Shown here piece after piece: positions 49,122-59,962 of a DNA stretch of 64,000 bases. Position numbers and translations under genes: made by a program. The stretch comes from Drechslerella dactyloides (taxonomy: Eukaryota; Ascomycota; Orbiliomycetes; Orbiliales; Orbiliaceae): NCBI GenBank assembly GCA_020064725.1, contig JAGTWJ010000013.1, positions 62,001 through 126,000 of the forward strand, given 5' to 3'. The stretch's first letter is position 1. Every line of letters begins with the position of its first letter. The notes under the pieces are model-generated. The model was not told where the DNA came from. It saw only the letters and a program-made list of their open reading frames with translations, and made no database searches.

Positions 49122-50527
49122 GCGCCCAAGCCAGCCACCGAGGAAGATTCTTCACCAGATCTGGATCCTGGGAGCTCAATCAGCTCGTTAATCCAGCTCG
49201 TTACACCGCCTATATTATCCCGTAGTCTCTTCTTAACGGTCACCTAGGAACAACTCGGTTGCATGAACTCTTGCGTTTTTTCTTTACTTCTTTCCTTCTT
49301 TCTTTCTCGAGCTGGGGAGCTCGAACTGTGCCTCACTACTTAGTTGTGTTGGTATGTGACCATTAGACCCTGCATCCTACCTTGGTTTGCAACAATAACA
49401 AAGAAGGTTGGTGGAATGCTGGGATTTTTCTTTATCCGAAGGCTTCAGCTTATGAGTATGTTTCCTGCATCGCGTCACGTTTCAGTTAAATCGCATCGGC
49501 GGACGGCGAACGGTACCGGAGTAATGACTTGTCATGTGTTTTTTCCATTCACAGTATATATATATAATTGACTAATGTACGACTACGCTACCGGCTTTAT
49601 GTATTATGTATTTTCCTAGCTCATGTATTTACGCATACCCACATATGTGTTGATCCTCTCCGAAACTGAAAACCGAGTTTACTGTTTCTGCTCTTTTGAC
49701 TTGCAGGATTCGCAGGGCGACGAAGGCAGTCTTGGTAGTGTGGCCGTACAAGTAACGCAATTTCTTTTGGTGACCCAGTACCCGTCTTGTTACTGGACTC
49801 GTACAAGTTAACCACCTGTTTAACATTACTTGAGTGATTGTTCCTAGCGTAAGAGCTACCAACAAAGCACGCAGGCCACGCACGGCATACGGTGCAACTG
49901 CTCACTGCTGCCTCTCGAATAGCATACGATATGACGCAAGACTGGGTTGTCCTACAACTTGTATAAGCACGCAAAGGCATGTCTCGACCCGATGACAGCA
50001 CGGGGTTGCTACCACAAGGCCGAGTCAAGTGAAAGTGGTAACTTCAGACATGAAGGTACACGTTGGCTAGGATCCTTATATTATACGCATATATATACTT
50101 GAATGCCTTTACACTTATATTTACATGTGCCATGTTCGTAATAACCGCACGCGCGCACTCTCCTAGGTAGTATACAGGCCATTTCACACTCTCTGTCCAG
50201 ATCTGGACCTAGCTGTACCTACAGCTGTCCAAATCTCAGCACGGAGACAGCTAGGTCTAGTAAGGAAATACAACTAGATCACGATAGAACACATGCTTAG
50301 GCGTTAGCACAGCACACTAGTTAGGAAAATTACGGTTTTTGTTCAAGATGTGATTGATTAGTGTACGCCATAAACTCCGTTCGTATGTCCATGGGAGTGT
50401 TAGTTACACAGCAGAAGAATACACGGGGACACTCATAAGAAATTTACCAACTCCAGCAACAAGGAGTCCACCTCGCAACTCCGACCAGCAGAGTATGCAC
50501 GATAAACCTTCACCTCACTTCGCTGCC
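49122..50527. other. intergenic, no gene seen
   Basis: 1.4 kb between the microprotein stop and the LPMO stop. AT-rich stretches (TATATATATATAAT near 49555) and short frames only; no coding support. Confidence 0.55.
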
Positions 50528-51832
50528 TTATACCTTGAATATATGCGCTACTTTGATCTCGCTAGGGGGCGTGATCATATCCCCGCGAGCCGCATGCGAA
50601 TGTCGCTTCCTATGACGGCTTCGAGAGGCGGCGGGGCAGCCCATCCCCTTAGTCACGCAGTCGCAGTGACCCTTGATCTGCGAGAAGTTGAGAATGTCGG
50701 TTGGGCTGAGGTTCTCATCAAGACACGGGCAGAAATCACGCCAGACGCAGGCTTGCCATTGTGAAGATTGGACCGACGGGACAGCGCAGCGGTCGCCGAT
50801 TTTCATCGTTGCTTGGAACTGGCAGGAGCCGGAGGCATCGCGACGGACGTGACTCTGCGCGGTAGGAGCTGGGTCCATATAACTCGTTACGGTGACGATT
50901 GCTACATCGACGATTGCGCTTGTAACAACCTCGGTGACGTAGACGACGGTTGGGCCATCAGAAGCTGCGGGAGGCTGTTGTGGGGCGGGAGTCGGGTCCT
51001 GGGCGGCGCTGGAAGGTTTGACAGGCTTCGCTGGAGGGTTTGCAGGACCAGGCTTAGGTCCAGCAACAATACCACCTCCGATCCCTTCAATGCCTGTGTT
51101 TGGAGGCAGAGCGTTCTGGATTGACTCTCCACCTCCGGATGCGTCGTGGCCACAATCGCTGCCGTTCGGTTTCGTCTTGCCCTTGTACTCCGTATCACTG
51201 TTCTGAGAACCGTCGGTGACGAACTGGCCAGGGTCCGGGAAGTCCAGATTGGTCTGTTCGTCGGTTTTGCAAGCGCCGGAAGCTAGGAAACCGACGAACA
51301 TGTTTGGACGAGAGCTCGTGGCCCGCTTGGATTTGTTACTGCCATTGATAGTGACGTAGGCGCAATTCATGTACATCTCGCGGTTAGCAATGGCCGCGAA
51401 CCAGGTCCATGCGAAGATGGTGTTGCCAGAGGGCTCATCCTTGGGGATCATGAATTTGAACTCTTGGTCCTGACCGGCGGTATTGCCATTGGTAGCTCGA
51501 GGGCAGTCTCCGATGAAGGAATGGATGACATTGAACGTCTTGCCACCATCGTGAGAGAGCGATGCTTGACAACTGCCGCCGCCGTGGGCAGCGATGCGAG
51601 ACAAGTCGACGACAAAGCTAGCCTCCTCGCCAGCCGTCCATGTTTCGACGGCGCTGAAGGGCTGGTTGTGGTAGCCTTTGCAAGGGAAATCGCTGAAGTC
51701 CGGCTTGAGTGGGGCGTTATAGTTGTTTCGCATCTCATCGAAGAGGATTGGCTTTGGCTTTTTGATCGAGGCGTGGGCAGAGACAGACTGCATGGCAGCG
51801 AGGGCCACCGTAAGGGCGAGTATCTTTTGCAT
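50528..51832 (-). CDS. AA11-type lytic polysaccharide monooxygenase (chitin-active family)
   Basis: Copper monooxygenase; AA11 enzymes oxidatively cleave chitin, so action outside the cell on chitinous walls or exoskeletons is expected. Single exon, 434 residues. Signal peptide of 19 residues ends QSVSA, leaving His20 as the mature N-terminus required for the histidine brace. The second copper His is in AAHGGGSCQ (H83) and the axial Tyr lies in NREMYMNCA, both AA11 hallmarks, as is SDFPCKGY near residue 50. The catalytic domain ends about residue 175 and is followed by a conserved GACKTDEQ/DFPDPG region, a Pro/Ala linker, a Val/Thr stretch (VVYVTEVVTSAIVDVAIVTV), a Cys-rich C-terminal block with eight cysteines, and a basic His/Arg tail. 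The C-terminal Cys-rich part is not a CBM I recognise. Confidence 0.9.
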   Translation of the reverse strand: MQKILALTVALAAMQSVSAHASIKKPKPILFDEMRNNYNAPLKPDFSDFPCKGYHNQPFSAVETWTAGEEASFVVDLSRIAAHGGGSCQASLSHDGGKTFNVIHSFIGDCPRATNGNTAGQDQEFKFMIPKDEPSGNTIFAWTWFAAIANREMYMNCAYVTINGSNKSKRATSSRPNMFVGFLASGACKTDEQTNLDFPDPGQFVTDGSQNSDTEYKGKTKPNGSDCGHDASGGGESIQNALPPNTGIEGIGGGIVAGPKPGPANPPAKPVKPSSAAQDPTPAPQQPPAASDGPTVVYVTEVVTSAIVDVAIVTVTSYMDPAPTAQSHVRRDASGSCQFQATMKIGDRCAVPSVQSSQWQACVWRDFCPCLDENLSPTDILNFSQIKGHCDCVTKGMGCPAASRSRHRKRHSHAARGDMITPPSEIKVAHIFKV

Positions 51833-54800
51833 GTTTGTTGGAGAACTAGGCTTGTGTGTCTTGAAACTGGGGAGTGATGCAGATGAGCAAAGATGAGATG
51901 TCGAGTTGATGGTTGGCAGAGAGAGAGGTAGATGTTGTGTGTCGCAAGCTTCTCAGCTGGTACGAAATCGGCGAAATGAGTGTAAAGGCGTGGAGATAAC
52001 TGCAAGGATGCTACTCGAGCATTCACCTGTGAATCGATTTCCTAGCACTATGGGCTGTTGGGTCACAGCTTCGTCAACTTGACCTTGAGGAGCACGGCTC
52101 GGCGGGGCAAGCGAGAAATAAACCACAGGATTTGGTGTTGAGAGAACGAGGTCGACCGGGCTTGCCGGATCGCAAACGTATGTTTAAGTAAGGAACGAAG
52201 GCAAGGGAGAGCTAGCTAGCTAGAACCCTTGAGAACAGAAGACCGCGGAACTGGAAAATCGAAATGCAAAGCGAATGCACCGCTTGATCAGAGGCGACCA
52301 GGTGAAAGAAGGAGAAAACAAAAAAACAAGAAGCATGAAAGGAGGTGTGATATTATATAGCGAGACCGCCGGCTTTTTCGCATGAACGCGCCGCCCTGCA
52401 CTGACAGGCCCGCTTGCCCCAGGCCAGCAAACCGCCTGTGCCTGCATTACTGGTGTTTGGGCCTTCGCCGCGCCACGCTAACCCGAGTCCCCGTCCATCC
52501 TGCACAGCTGAACAGGATTGCGCTCTGTACGTGCGTTCCACCTTTCAGGGCTGTTGGTGCTTGAGGTGCTGCTTCCTGGGCGCGTCTCCTGCGGCGGCAG
52601 GCTACATAGTCTCGGGGGCCGGATTGGCTCTAGCAGACAACAGAGGCAACAGCGTTGGCGCCCGCCGTCACAGTTTGTCCTATTCTTGGCTGGCCAATCA
52701 GGCTGGCCGGCACGCGATTCAAGCTTTGCGGGCTTTGACTTCGATGTTGTGATCCTCTGGCCACTGCGAAAGGATCCGGAGTTAACCTGGAAGAATCTTT
52801 AGCAGTCCGTGCGTGCCATTGTCGACCCGTTGGCCACAGACTCTTCTTGACTTACAGACTTCTGACTAAGGGGAGGTCCCTTGAGCATTTACTCAAATTT
52901 GTGAGTCCATGATCCAGCGCCAGCAAGAGGGGTGATATGCCCCTCGTCCGCTCATCTGCATCCAAGTGATCAGTGATGCTTCTCGCTCACGGGCATCGAT
53001 AAGCTTATGTCCAGCATCTGCACGATGTGCGAGGAGAGTCATGCAGGCGACCGGATTCAATCGCAGTCGAGGTGATGCATTGCATTGAGGAGGCGGGCGG
53101 CTACTGTGCACGGCCGTACGTGGCTGAGATTTTGGACGGATTCTTCGAGGACCCACCGGCTCCTAAGCAGGGCCAAACTGTGGTCATGCAGAGACCAAAC
53201 CAGCGGTCCTCAAAAGCCTGATCGATCGCGAATCCGTGGGGCACTGAGCCGGCGCCGATTTGCGGAGTAGGATTGCTGTTGACCTCGTAATCTGTCCCGC
53301 CAGGTAGGTACATGTACCCAGGTACCTGCCGAGTTGGTGGAGTTGGCCGTTGCCAGGCTTTGCTAGTGTCGAGACTGTGGCCACCGCTGCGTGCCGAAGG
53401 GTCACTTGCAGACAACACACAACCCCAGCCTCGCGCAAGTCTGGCCGAGACTATAGAAAAAAAATGCATGATAGAAGCAAGAGCTCTTCCAAGCTCCATA
53501 TCAATATTCTGTTCACACAAGCCATGCTCTTGCTTCCAGAGCAGTTCGAATTCGCCACAGTCCAGACTCAGAGGCGCATAATACCGCATCGCCTTTCAAT
53601 CATGCTCTTTATCGATAGCATCCATTCATTCATGCCTGCTTATCAGTCTAATCACCAGCTGCAATCGAATGTCAATGCTGACGCGAAACCGCGGCGGACC
53701 CCGCATTGCCCCTTGCAGAGGCAAGCTTTGTGCTGTATGTCTAGTCTCGGGCTGTATGTCTCCGCAGATAACTACAAGATCAGCGTGAGAAGCTAGTACT
53801 CTAGTTCTATCTAGCCTAGCTTTGCACGGTACCGCGGTGTCTCAGAGCGTTGGATGCAGTTTGGGGCATGACATACTCGAAGCACGGAGGCGGTCAAGTT
53901 CACGAGACAGAGTTAGACTGGCGTGAATCAATTACTGGCCCCCTGGCCCTGTCTTGTCAGCATCCAGGCGGGGTTTGCCCCTATTCATCAACGAACCAAG
54001 ATACCACCAAGTAGCGCGTAGCCCTCGCAGAACATTCCGCAATTGCTCAGGCGACACCTGCGGCGGAGCTGGCCCTCTCCCACAATCACCATCATATCAA
54101 CTTCATGGGCTCATGACTAACTCGATCGCTGGCGCCGTCGAGCATGACACAAATATTTAAATGTTCTATGCCCACATGGCCGCAAACTAGCGCTGCGTAA
54201 CTACAGATTCAATGCTGCATGCTGGCGTTATACATAAGTGCATACCTCTTATATCTGAATCGAGGATTCAACAGAATGGTCCAAACCGGCCGGGCCTCGA
54301 GGGCTTGGGCGCTCTTGACTTTGACCCGTTACAAGCTCCAAGTGCAAACTTCAACGTTACTGCAGGTACAAAGCTGCTGACATCAGCTGCGTGGGCGTTA
54401 CGTGATTGGTGGAAAGAAGCAACTCCACGCCGAAATTGCAACGCCTGCAACGAAACACTTGGCTCTGCCTATAGCTCCTGGCTTCGAGGCTATGGCTCTG
54501 CTATGTCTTTAACGTGAGCATGCAAACGCCAGCCGCGCAACCATTAATCGATAAGCTAGACGTAGTATACAATCACTTCAGAAACATAATTATACCGTCT
54601 CGAGGCCTTAAGCGAATTCGCAATGTCGGGCCGTAATCCTTAAGAACTAGAATAATCCGAGCAGCTTGCACGATCCAGGATACTGGATTGTACAGAAATG
54701 CAATTATGATTACGGCGCTGAAGACAGCTAAGCTGGCCATAGGTACCCGTCTATGGCCGACCATAATCGACTACATGAATATAAATAGACCAGACCTATC

Positions 54801-54875
54801 CGTGTCGATGCAATGCTATCGCCGTTCTTGGTTACACAGCTTCTAACGGTCCAACCGACAGATCTTACACTCAAA
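51833..54875. other. 3-kb intergenic region, no supported gene
   Basis: The LPMO promoter side (51.8-52.4 kb; CTATATAAT on the minus strand near 52352) followed by moderately GC-rich DNA. The longest frame (162 codons, minus, 53101-53589) has no motif. Two AGTCTCGGG words occur near 52607 and 53742. The PL3 promoter lies at the right end. Confidence 0.5.
54778..54788 (+). promoter_or_regulatory. TATA-like box of the pectate lyase gene
   Basis: ATATAAATAG lies about 90 bp before the ATG at 54876, a usual spacing for a fungal core promoter. Confidence 0.5.
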
Positions 54876-55954
54876 ATGTATATGAGAACAGCATTGCTGT
54901 TATTGCTGCCCGTGGTAGCTGCGCAAACCACTCTCTCAACTTCCACCAAAACCACCAAGACTACCACTACTAAGACTACGATTTCTAAAAGCTCGACGAC
55001 TTCCAAGACCACCAAAACAACGACCACCAGCGCCGTGAAATGGCAAGTGTCAGGAGGAGTATCCTGTCCCCATCCATCCGTAAACACAGTCTGGCCAACG
55101 GCAGCAGGAAGCACAGCCCTTCCAACCGCATCCATTATCCCTTCAGGTGCTACATTCGACGGCAAGATGGTCATGTATGATAGACGGGGCAGCCCCGGTG
55201 ATTGCAAGGGGCAGAGCGAATTGGACGAAGCTGCCGCCGTATTCATTTTAGAGCCCGGCGCTACACTCAAGAACGTGATCATCGGACCCGCCCAGGCTGA
55301 GGGTGTCCACTGTCGAGGGCCATGCACCTTGGAAAACGTCTGGTGGGATGACGTATGCGAGGACGCGGCGACATTCAAGGGCTCCGGACCTAGATATGTA
55401 AGAGGAGGAGGGGCGAGGGAAGCCAGTGACAAGGTGTTCCAGCATAACGGTATGCTCCAACAGACTCCTAGATATATATATGCCTCCTCTTCGAGATATA
55501 CTTGAAACTTGGCTCAAAATCCTCGAAACTAAGGTGAGCTAACGATAAAGTAATCCTTGTATTCAGGCGAGGGCTGGGTATACATTGACGGATTCTACGC
55601 CACCAAGTTCGGCAAATTCTATCGATCATGCGGGAACTGCAGCCAGCAATTCCAACGCCATGTCAATATCAACAATTTTGTCGGTATCCAGGGTGTCGTT
55701 AGTATGTATCCGAAGTGCACCGCCCTGACGTCATTTTCTTTCAGACAGGCGATAGGAGCTAACATTAGCCGATCTACTTAGTGGGTGTTAACCAGAACTA
55801 CGGCGATACGGCAACGTTGTCTAACTACTGCTTAGCCAAAATTGGTGTTATATGTACCCGCTACGAGGGCTCCGTCAAGCCATGTGAGGCTGGTGAAATC
55901 GGCGAGGGCGCGTTGGCGCCGTACTGCGTCGTAAACGGGCAGGATTGGACCTAA
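54876..55954 (+). CDS. secreted pectate lyase, family PL3
   Basis: Calcium-dependent lyase cleaving de-esterified pectin (polygalacturonate) by beta-elimination in the plant wall. Exons 54876-55449, 55567-55701, 55782-55954; introns 117 and 80 bp; 293 residues. Start at MYMRTALLLLLPVVAAQ, a signal peptide; an in-frame ATG 63 bp upstream would bury it. Then about 40 residues of Thr/Lys/Ser linker (TTTTKTTISKSSTTSKTTKT), then the PL3 core: FDGKMVMYDR, GDCKGQSELDEAAAVFILE, GATLKNVIIGPAQAEGVHC, CTLENVWWDDVCEDAATFK, ASDKVFQHNG, FGKFYRSCGNCSQQ and VNQNYGDTATLSNYC. All core strands of the beta-helix are present. A mucin-like linker at the N-terminus without any attached CBM is odd. Confidence 0.95.
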
Positions 55955-56481
55955 TCGGATCCAGAGTGGCGAGATCAATCACACCGTGCCATGATCATAT
56001 GATTTGATACTACTACCCTATGCCGAAGCATGTAAAAATTTCATATCTACCCTGTTTCTAAATCTTACTAGTTGCCCAGTGCTTGTGCGAGCTCAGCAGG
56101 ATACAGCAGGAAGCTGGAAGCTCGGCCTTGGCGATAATTAGGCAGTGAGTTTTATCTAATCTGATTGATCACACCATTCGCTTGGCATTGTAAAAGTGGG
56201 GCTGCCCAGCCAGCCTCGCGACAATTCACAGCAGCTAAGGTGTCTGGACTTATCCAGCAATCATATGATCTTTTACTGCAGCGCTGCCAAACCCCCCTCG
56301 AATCTAGACATCCGTTAGTATACTCCGGATAAGGGAGAAACTCTTTAAATACTATACCGCAATATGGCCTGCCTATATCTTCCTCCTCCCTTTCCTACTT
56401 CCAAACGCCTGGCTCCCCATCTCATGCCCCCCTAACCCTCCCTTCCTTTAATGTGAGAACTAACATCTCAAATACATCGAA
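55955..56481. promoter_or_regulatory. promoter region of the CREG-like gene
   Basis: About 530 bp between stop and start. A CTTTAAATACTATAC element (56342-56357) and a following CT-rich leader (56380-56455) precede the ATG at 56482. No other feature seen. Confidence 0.4.
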
Positions 56482-57168
56482 ATGCGACTCATCGAGGCCT
56501 TCGGCTTTCTCCTGGCCAGCAGCCTCCCAGTGCTGGCCTTCCCGGCTCTTCCCGGTGCGAACCAGCTCCCGATCAGCAGCGACGCCGGCTTCAGGATCCC
56601 TTCTGTCCATGAGTCCGCTGTGATGGCGAGGCGGATCCTCCGTCTGAGCTCCATCGGTACTCTCTCCACAAACCTTCCTTCCTCCGACCACCACGCGCAA
56701 GAATACCCTATCGGCATGCCGGACTATATCGCCGATTGCGATCCGACAAAGCCAGGCTCTCCCACGGTTCTCGCCATGAGCATAGCAACTTCCTTCCGAA
56801 ATGTCGCAGCCGGATCCCACATATCCCTCTCTCTCCGATACGAACCACCAGCCGACGTCGCCACCAAGTACACCGTCGCAAGTTTGCCGAGGTTCTCTCT
56901 GATGACCACGCTGGAAGATATCCCCGAAGGAGACCTGAAGCACGGCACTGTGTCCCAGTGCTTCACTCAGTACCACCCGGACGCCAAGTGGTGGCTGCCA
57001 GGAAATCGCATCCACACGAGCAGATGGGCAAGACTAGTCGTCACGGGAATATATTGGGTCGGAGGGTTTGGCGACAGAGCCTACATTGGCTGGATTCCTG
57101 TCGAGGAGTGGAACAGTGTAACGGAGACTGAAATAAATGCATGTCGGCTACCTGGCGAAGAGAAGTGA
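56482..57168 (+). CDS. secreted CREG-like pyridoxamine 5'-phosphate oxidase-fold protein
   Basis: Single exon, 228 residues. Signal peptide about 1-19 (ends LPVLAFP). The body matches the CREG / Pyrid_oxidase_2 family: HESAVMARRILRLSSIGTLST at the start of the split barrel, GMPDYIADCD, SPTVLAMSIATSFRNV, HISLSLRYE, FSLMTTLEDIP, QYHPDAKWWLPGN and IYWVGGFGDRAYIGWIPVEEW at the C-terminus. Human CREG is a secreted glycoprotein that lacks flavin; the fungal members are uncharacterised and probably also non-enzymatic or secretory-pathway proteins. It sits between the pectate lyase and epoxide hydrolase genes on the same strand, but spacing gives no sign of co-transcription. Confidence 0.88.
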   Translation: MRLIEAFGFLLASSLPVLAFPALPGANQLPISSDAGFRIPSVHESAVMARRILRLSSIGTLSTNLPSSDHHAQEYPIGMPDYIADCDPTKPGSPTVLAMSIATSFRNVAAGSHISLSLRYEPPADVATKYTVASLPRFSLMTTLEDIPEGDLKHGTVSQCFTQYHPDAKWWLPGNRIHTSRWARLVVTGIYWVGGFGDRAYIGWIPVEEWNSVTETEINACRLPGEEK

Positions 57169-57341
57169 GGATGCCAACGGGGGTGTGGGGAAGTGTCTTG
57201 CGCCTCCAATCGTGGTGTTTGCTGGATATACATACAAGCCTGCGGTTGAGCTTGGTTCAGAATCTATAAAACTCGTGGATTAAAGTAGATATGTGATGCT
57301 CAGAGAGGAATTGTTTACTTCAGCCTATTCAACGCCTTAGA

Positions 57342-57361
57342 CCGAATGCGTACATTCGGTA
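57342..57361. repeat. perfect inverted repeat downstream of the CREG-like gene
   Basis: ACCGAATGCG/TACATTCGGT reads as ACCGAATG, a 4-base centre, and CATTCGGT: arms of eight bases. Could fold as a hairpin in the 3' UTR of the CREG-like gene or serve as a dimeric-protein site. Nothing more can be said. Confidence 0.5.
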
Positions 57362-57770
57362 GGCTTTCTTTAATTCAGTACAGCTCCTTAATTAAGGCCT
57401 TATTTAAGTACCCACTCGTTCTGGATCTACAAGTCCTCTAGGTCAGGCTGACCCTCTTCCAACTGAGGCAGTAGAGAGCTGCCCGACGCGTTCTGGCTTT
57501 CAGCCGACATCCATATCTCAGTTGTATGGCTGTAGTAGTATAGCATTCACCCAATTTCATCAACCATGTCGGTGGCTGTCGAGTCCTAAGCTCAAAGAGA
57601 TCTACGAAACTTCGTATCGTGCTCTGGCTTCGAAGTTTCGTTATGTCCGGTATCGATGGGTTTGTGGTGAACGGATTCGAATTGATTCTGAATATTCCGA
57701 TGAGGTCGAAAGGATCCAAGTGAGCCAGCTTCTTGCTTTGTACAACCTGAATTTGCTTATTCCAGAGACC

Positions 57771-57780
57771 TTATATAAGC
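57771..57780 (+). promoter_or_regulatory. TATA-like box upstream of epoxide hydrolase
   Basis: TTATATAAGC in otherwise mixed DNA, followed by a CT-rich leader (57805-57860). Distance to the ATG is about 285 bp, which would mean a long leader. Confidence 0.35.
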
Positions 57781-58063
57781 AACCCATTTGAGAGCAAGCT
57801 GGTTCCCTCGATCCCCCATCTTTCTCTTCCACTCAATGTACTTCCACCTTTTCACACGTTGAGATAGGCCTTTCAAAAATCCTCAAGCTTTGGAGCTTCT
57901 TGCCCCCTCGGATTCCCTTGGTAGTTTGACGTTTCTCATTGTTACCATATTGCTCAATCTATTGTGGACGTATCTTAGATCGATCCGCCGTTTTCAATTC
58001 CGTCGACCGCCCTCTCACCAAATCAGACTGGAAATTCCCACAACTTGAGAAATACTAGATAAT

Positions 58064-59962
58064 ATGGCGAGCAACGACGAAATCAAGCCATTCAAGATCG
58101 ATATCTCCAAGGATCAATTAGATTTCTTAAAGAGCAAATTGGACTTATCAACTTTCCCTGACGGTACTTGATTTCCATTCTCGTGAATTTACCGCACGCG
58201 ATTACGTCCGCCTGCTGACACAATTTCCAACCCAACGCAGGAATCCTCCCGGACGACGATGACTGGTCCCAAGGCCCTCCCCTCCCTACAATGCGCCGCC
58301 TGGTCGATCACTGGCGCAACGACTTCGACTGGCAAACCGCCCAAGCAAAATTGAACAAGATCCCCCAGTTTACTACATCGATCGATGTGGAGGGCTTTGG
58401 CGCCTTGAACGTCCACTTTCTCCACGTAAACAAGGGCGCGAAGAATGCGATACCACTCGTCATGATCCATGGCTGGCCTGGCACCTTCTACGAAATGACA
58501 AAGATATTGAGCTACTTGACTGATGGAAAGAATGACGAGCCAAAGTTTGAGTATGTGGGACTCCGAGCTCTTATTCCTTCCAACACAGAACGTTTTGAAT
58601 AGAAAGATCTCGGCATCTGACTTGTAAACTGATAGGGTCGTTGTTCCTTCGCTCATTGGTAAGCATATTCTTCTAGATCATTTGGAGGATTGTCTGCTAA
58701 TAACGCGATGTAGGATACGGCTTCAGTGATGGTGCGAAGAAGCCTGGTTTCAGCTGCGTCAAGGTTCCTTCCAGTGTCCAAATTGTCCCATGCGTATCCG
58801 CTCACTAACGTGCGTGTAACTCAGCAAGGAGAAATGTGCCACAAGTTGATGCTAAAGCTTGGCTTTAACGAGTACGGTATGTTACACTGCAACCTGAGAG
58901 ACTCCTCCCAAACAACCAGACCGCTAATGACTGCGCCTATCGTATAGTTGCTCAGGGCGGCGATTGGGGTTAGTATTCGACAAATTCGACCTCCCGGAAT
59001 TACTTTATTTAAGAATACTAAGAATCATATCGCCTGGGAGCCAGGTATGGTCATCGCCCATGTCATGGCCAATGTCTACTATCCACAACACCTCAAAGCC
59101 GTCCATATCAACAATTCCGATATGTACGAGCCGCCTTCATTATTCAAGAACCCGCTGTATTGGCTTCAAAATCAGCTTCGCGGACCATACACACCCGCCG
59201 AAAAGGCAGGAATCGAACGGACTCAGAAATTCCTTGGCCAAGGATTGGGATATAACAAGATGCACAGCCATCGGCCCCAAACAATCGGATACTCTATCCA
59301 AGACAGTCCATCGGGGCTGTTGGCGTGGATCTTAGACAAGTTGCACGACTGGACGGACGAGTATGGGAACATCCAGCCCTTGCTGTTTTCGTAGACTATC
59401 CTAGCAGTCGCTAACGCTGAAGTTCTTTTTCATCTTCAAGCTACCCCTGGACCGACGACGAAGGTAAAACCCAATCCGCGACCTGCATCTTGCTATCCAT
59501 CAATCACGGAGAGCAGGCTAACGAAGATGTTAACATTTTGCAGTCTTGACGTGGGTTTCTATATTCTGGTTCTCTACCAGCGGGCCTACTGCCTCCTTTC
59601 GACTCTACTACGAATCGCAGCGAATGCCAATGGAGGATAAACTAAAGTATATCGCATGGGCTAAGTGCCCCATGGGAATCAGTCATTTCCCAAAGGATAT
59701 CAATGTCTCCCCGTTGCTGTGGGCTAGACCCATGGGTAACTTTGTTTTCGAGCGTGCCCATGATGCAGGAGGCCATTTTGCGGTACGTTCGATGCAATAG
59801 CTTAGCATTCTACCAACATCCTAGATTATCAGATCCAGAAAACTGACCTTATCAAATATTTAGGCATGGGAGAAGCCCCAGGTCCTAGCTAGTGATCTCA
59901 AGGAGATGTTTAAAAGGGGTGGGCCGGTATATGGAGCTGTCAGCGGGCGAGATGGCTCCTAA
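58064..59962 (+). CDS. epoxide hydrolase (microsomal-type, alpha/beta-hydrolase fold)
   Basis: Hydrolyses epoxides to vicinal diols. Ten exons: 58064-58163, 58241-58550, 58636-58658, 58714-58763, 58825-58876, 58948-58968, 59045-59360, 59441-59463, 59544-59782, 59864-59962; 410 residues, phases consistent. N-terminal EHN domain: IKPFKIDISKDQLDFLKSKL and the lid region MRRLVDHWRNDFDWQTAQAKL. Oxyanion motif HGWPG (H110), GYGFSDGAKKPGF, nucleophile in QGGDWG (D184), lid Tyr in FRLYYESQR, catalytic His in GGHFAAWEKP (H376). Exons of 21-23 nt are genuine only if all splice calls hold; exon 4 ends at a non-consensus GTTCCT donor. Lacks an N-terminal membrane anchor, so it is likely a soluble fungal homolog. 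Could detoxify plant or endogenous epoxides; substrate unknown. Confidence 0.9.

Larger units (their letters stand above)
57169..58063. other. intergenic with epoxide hydrolase promoter
   Basis: No supported gene. Contains a perfect ACCGAATGCGTACATTCGGT inverted repeat (57342-57361), AT-rich DNA (TTAATTAAGGCC near 57390), and a TATA-like TTATATAAGC at 57771-57780, about 285 bp before the ATG at 58064. The 89-codon frame at 57522-57791 has no motif. Confidence 0.5.

Noticed and set aside
53101..53589. Minus-strand frame of 162 codons
   Set aside because: No signal peptide, no domain, Cys/Trp scattered without pattern, no flanking exon. Possible but unsupported.
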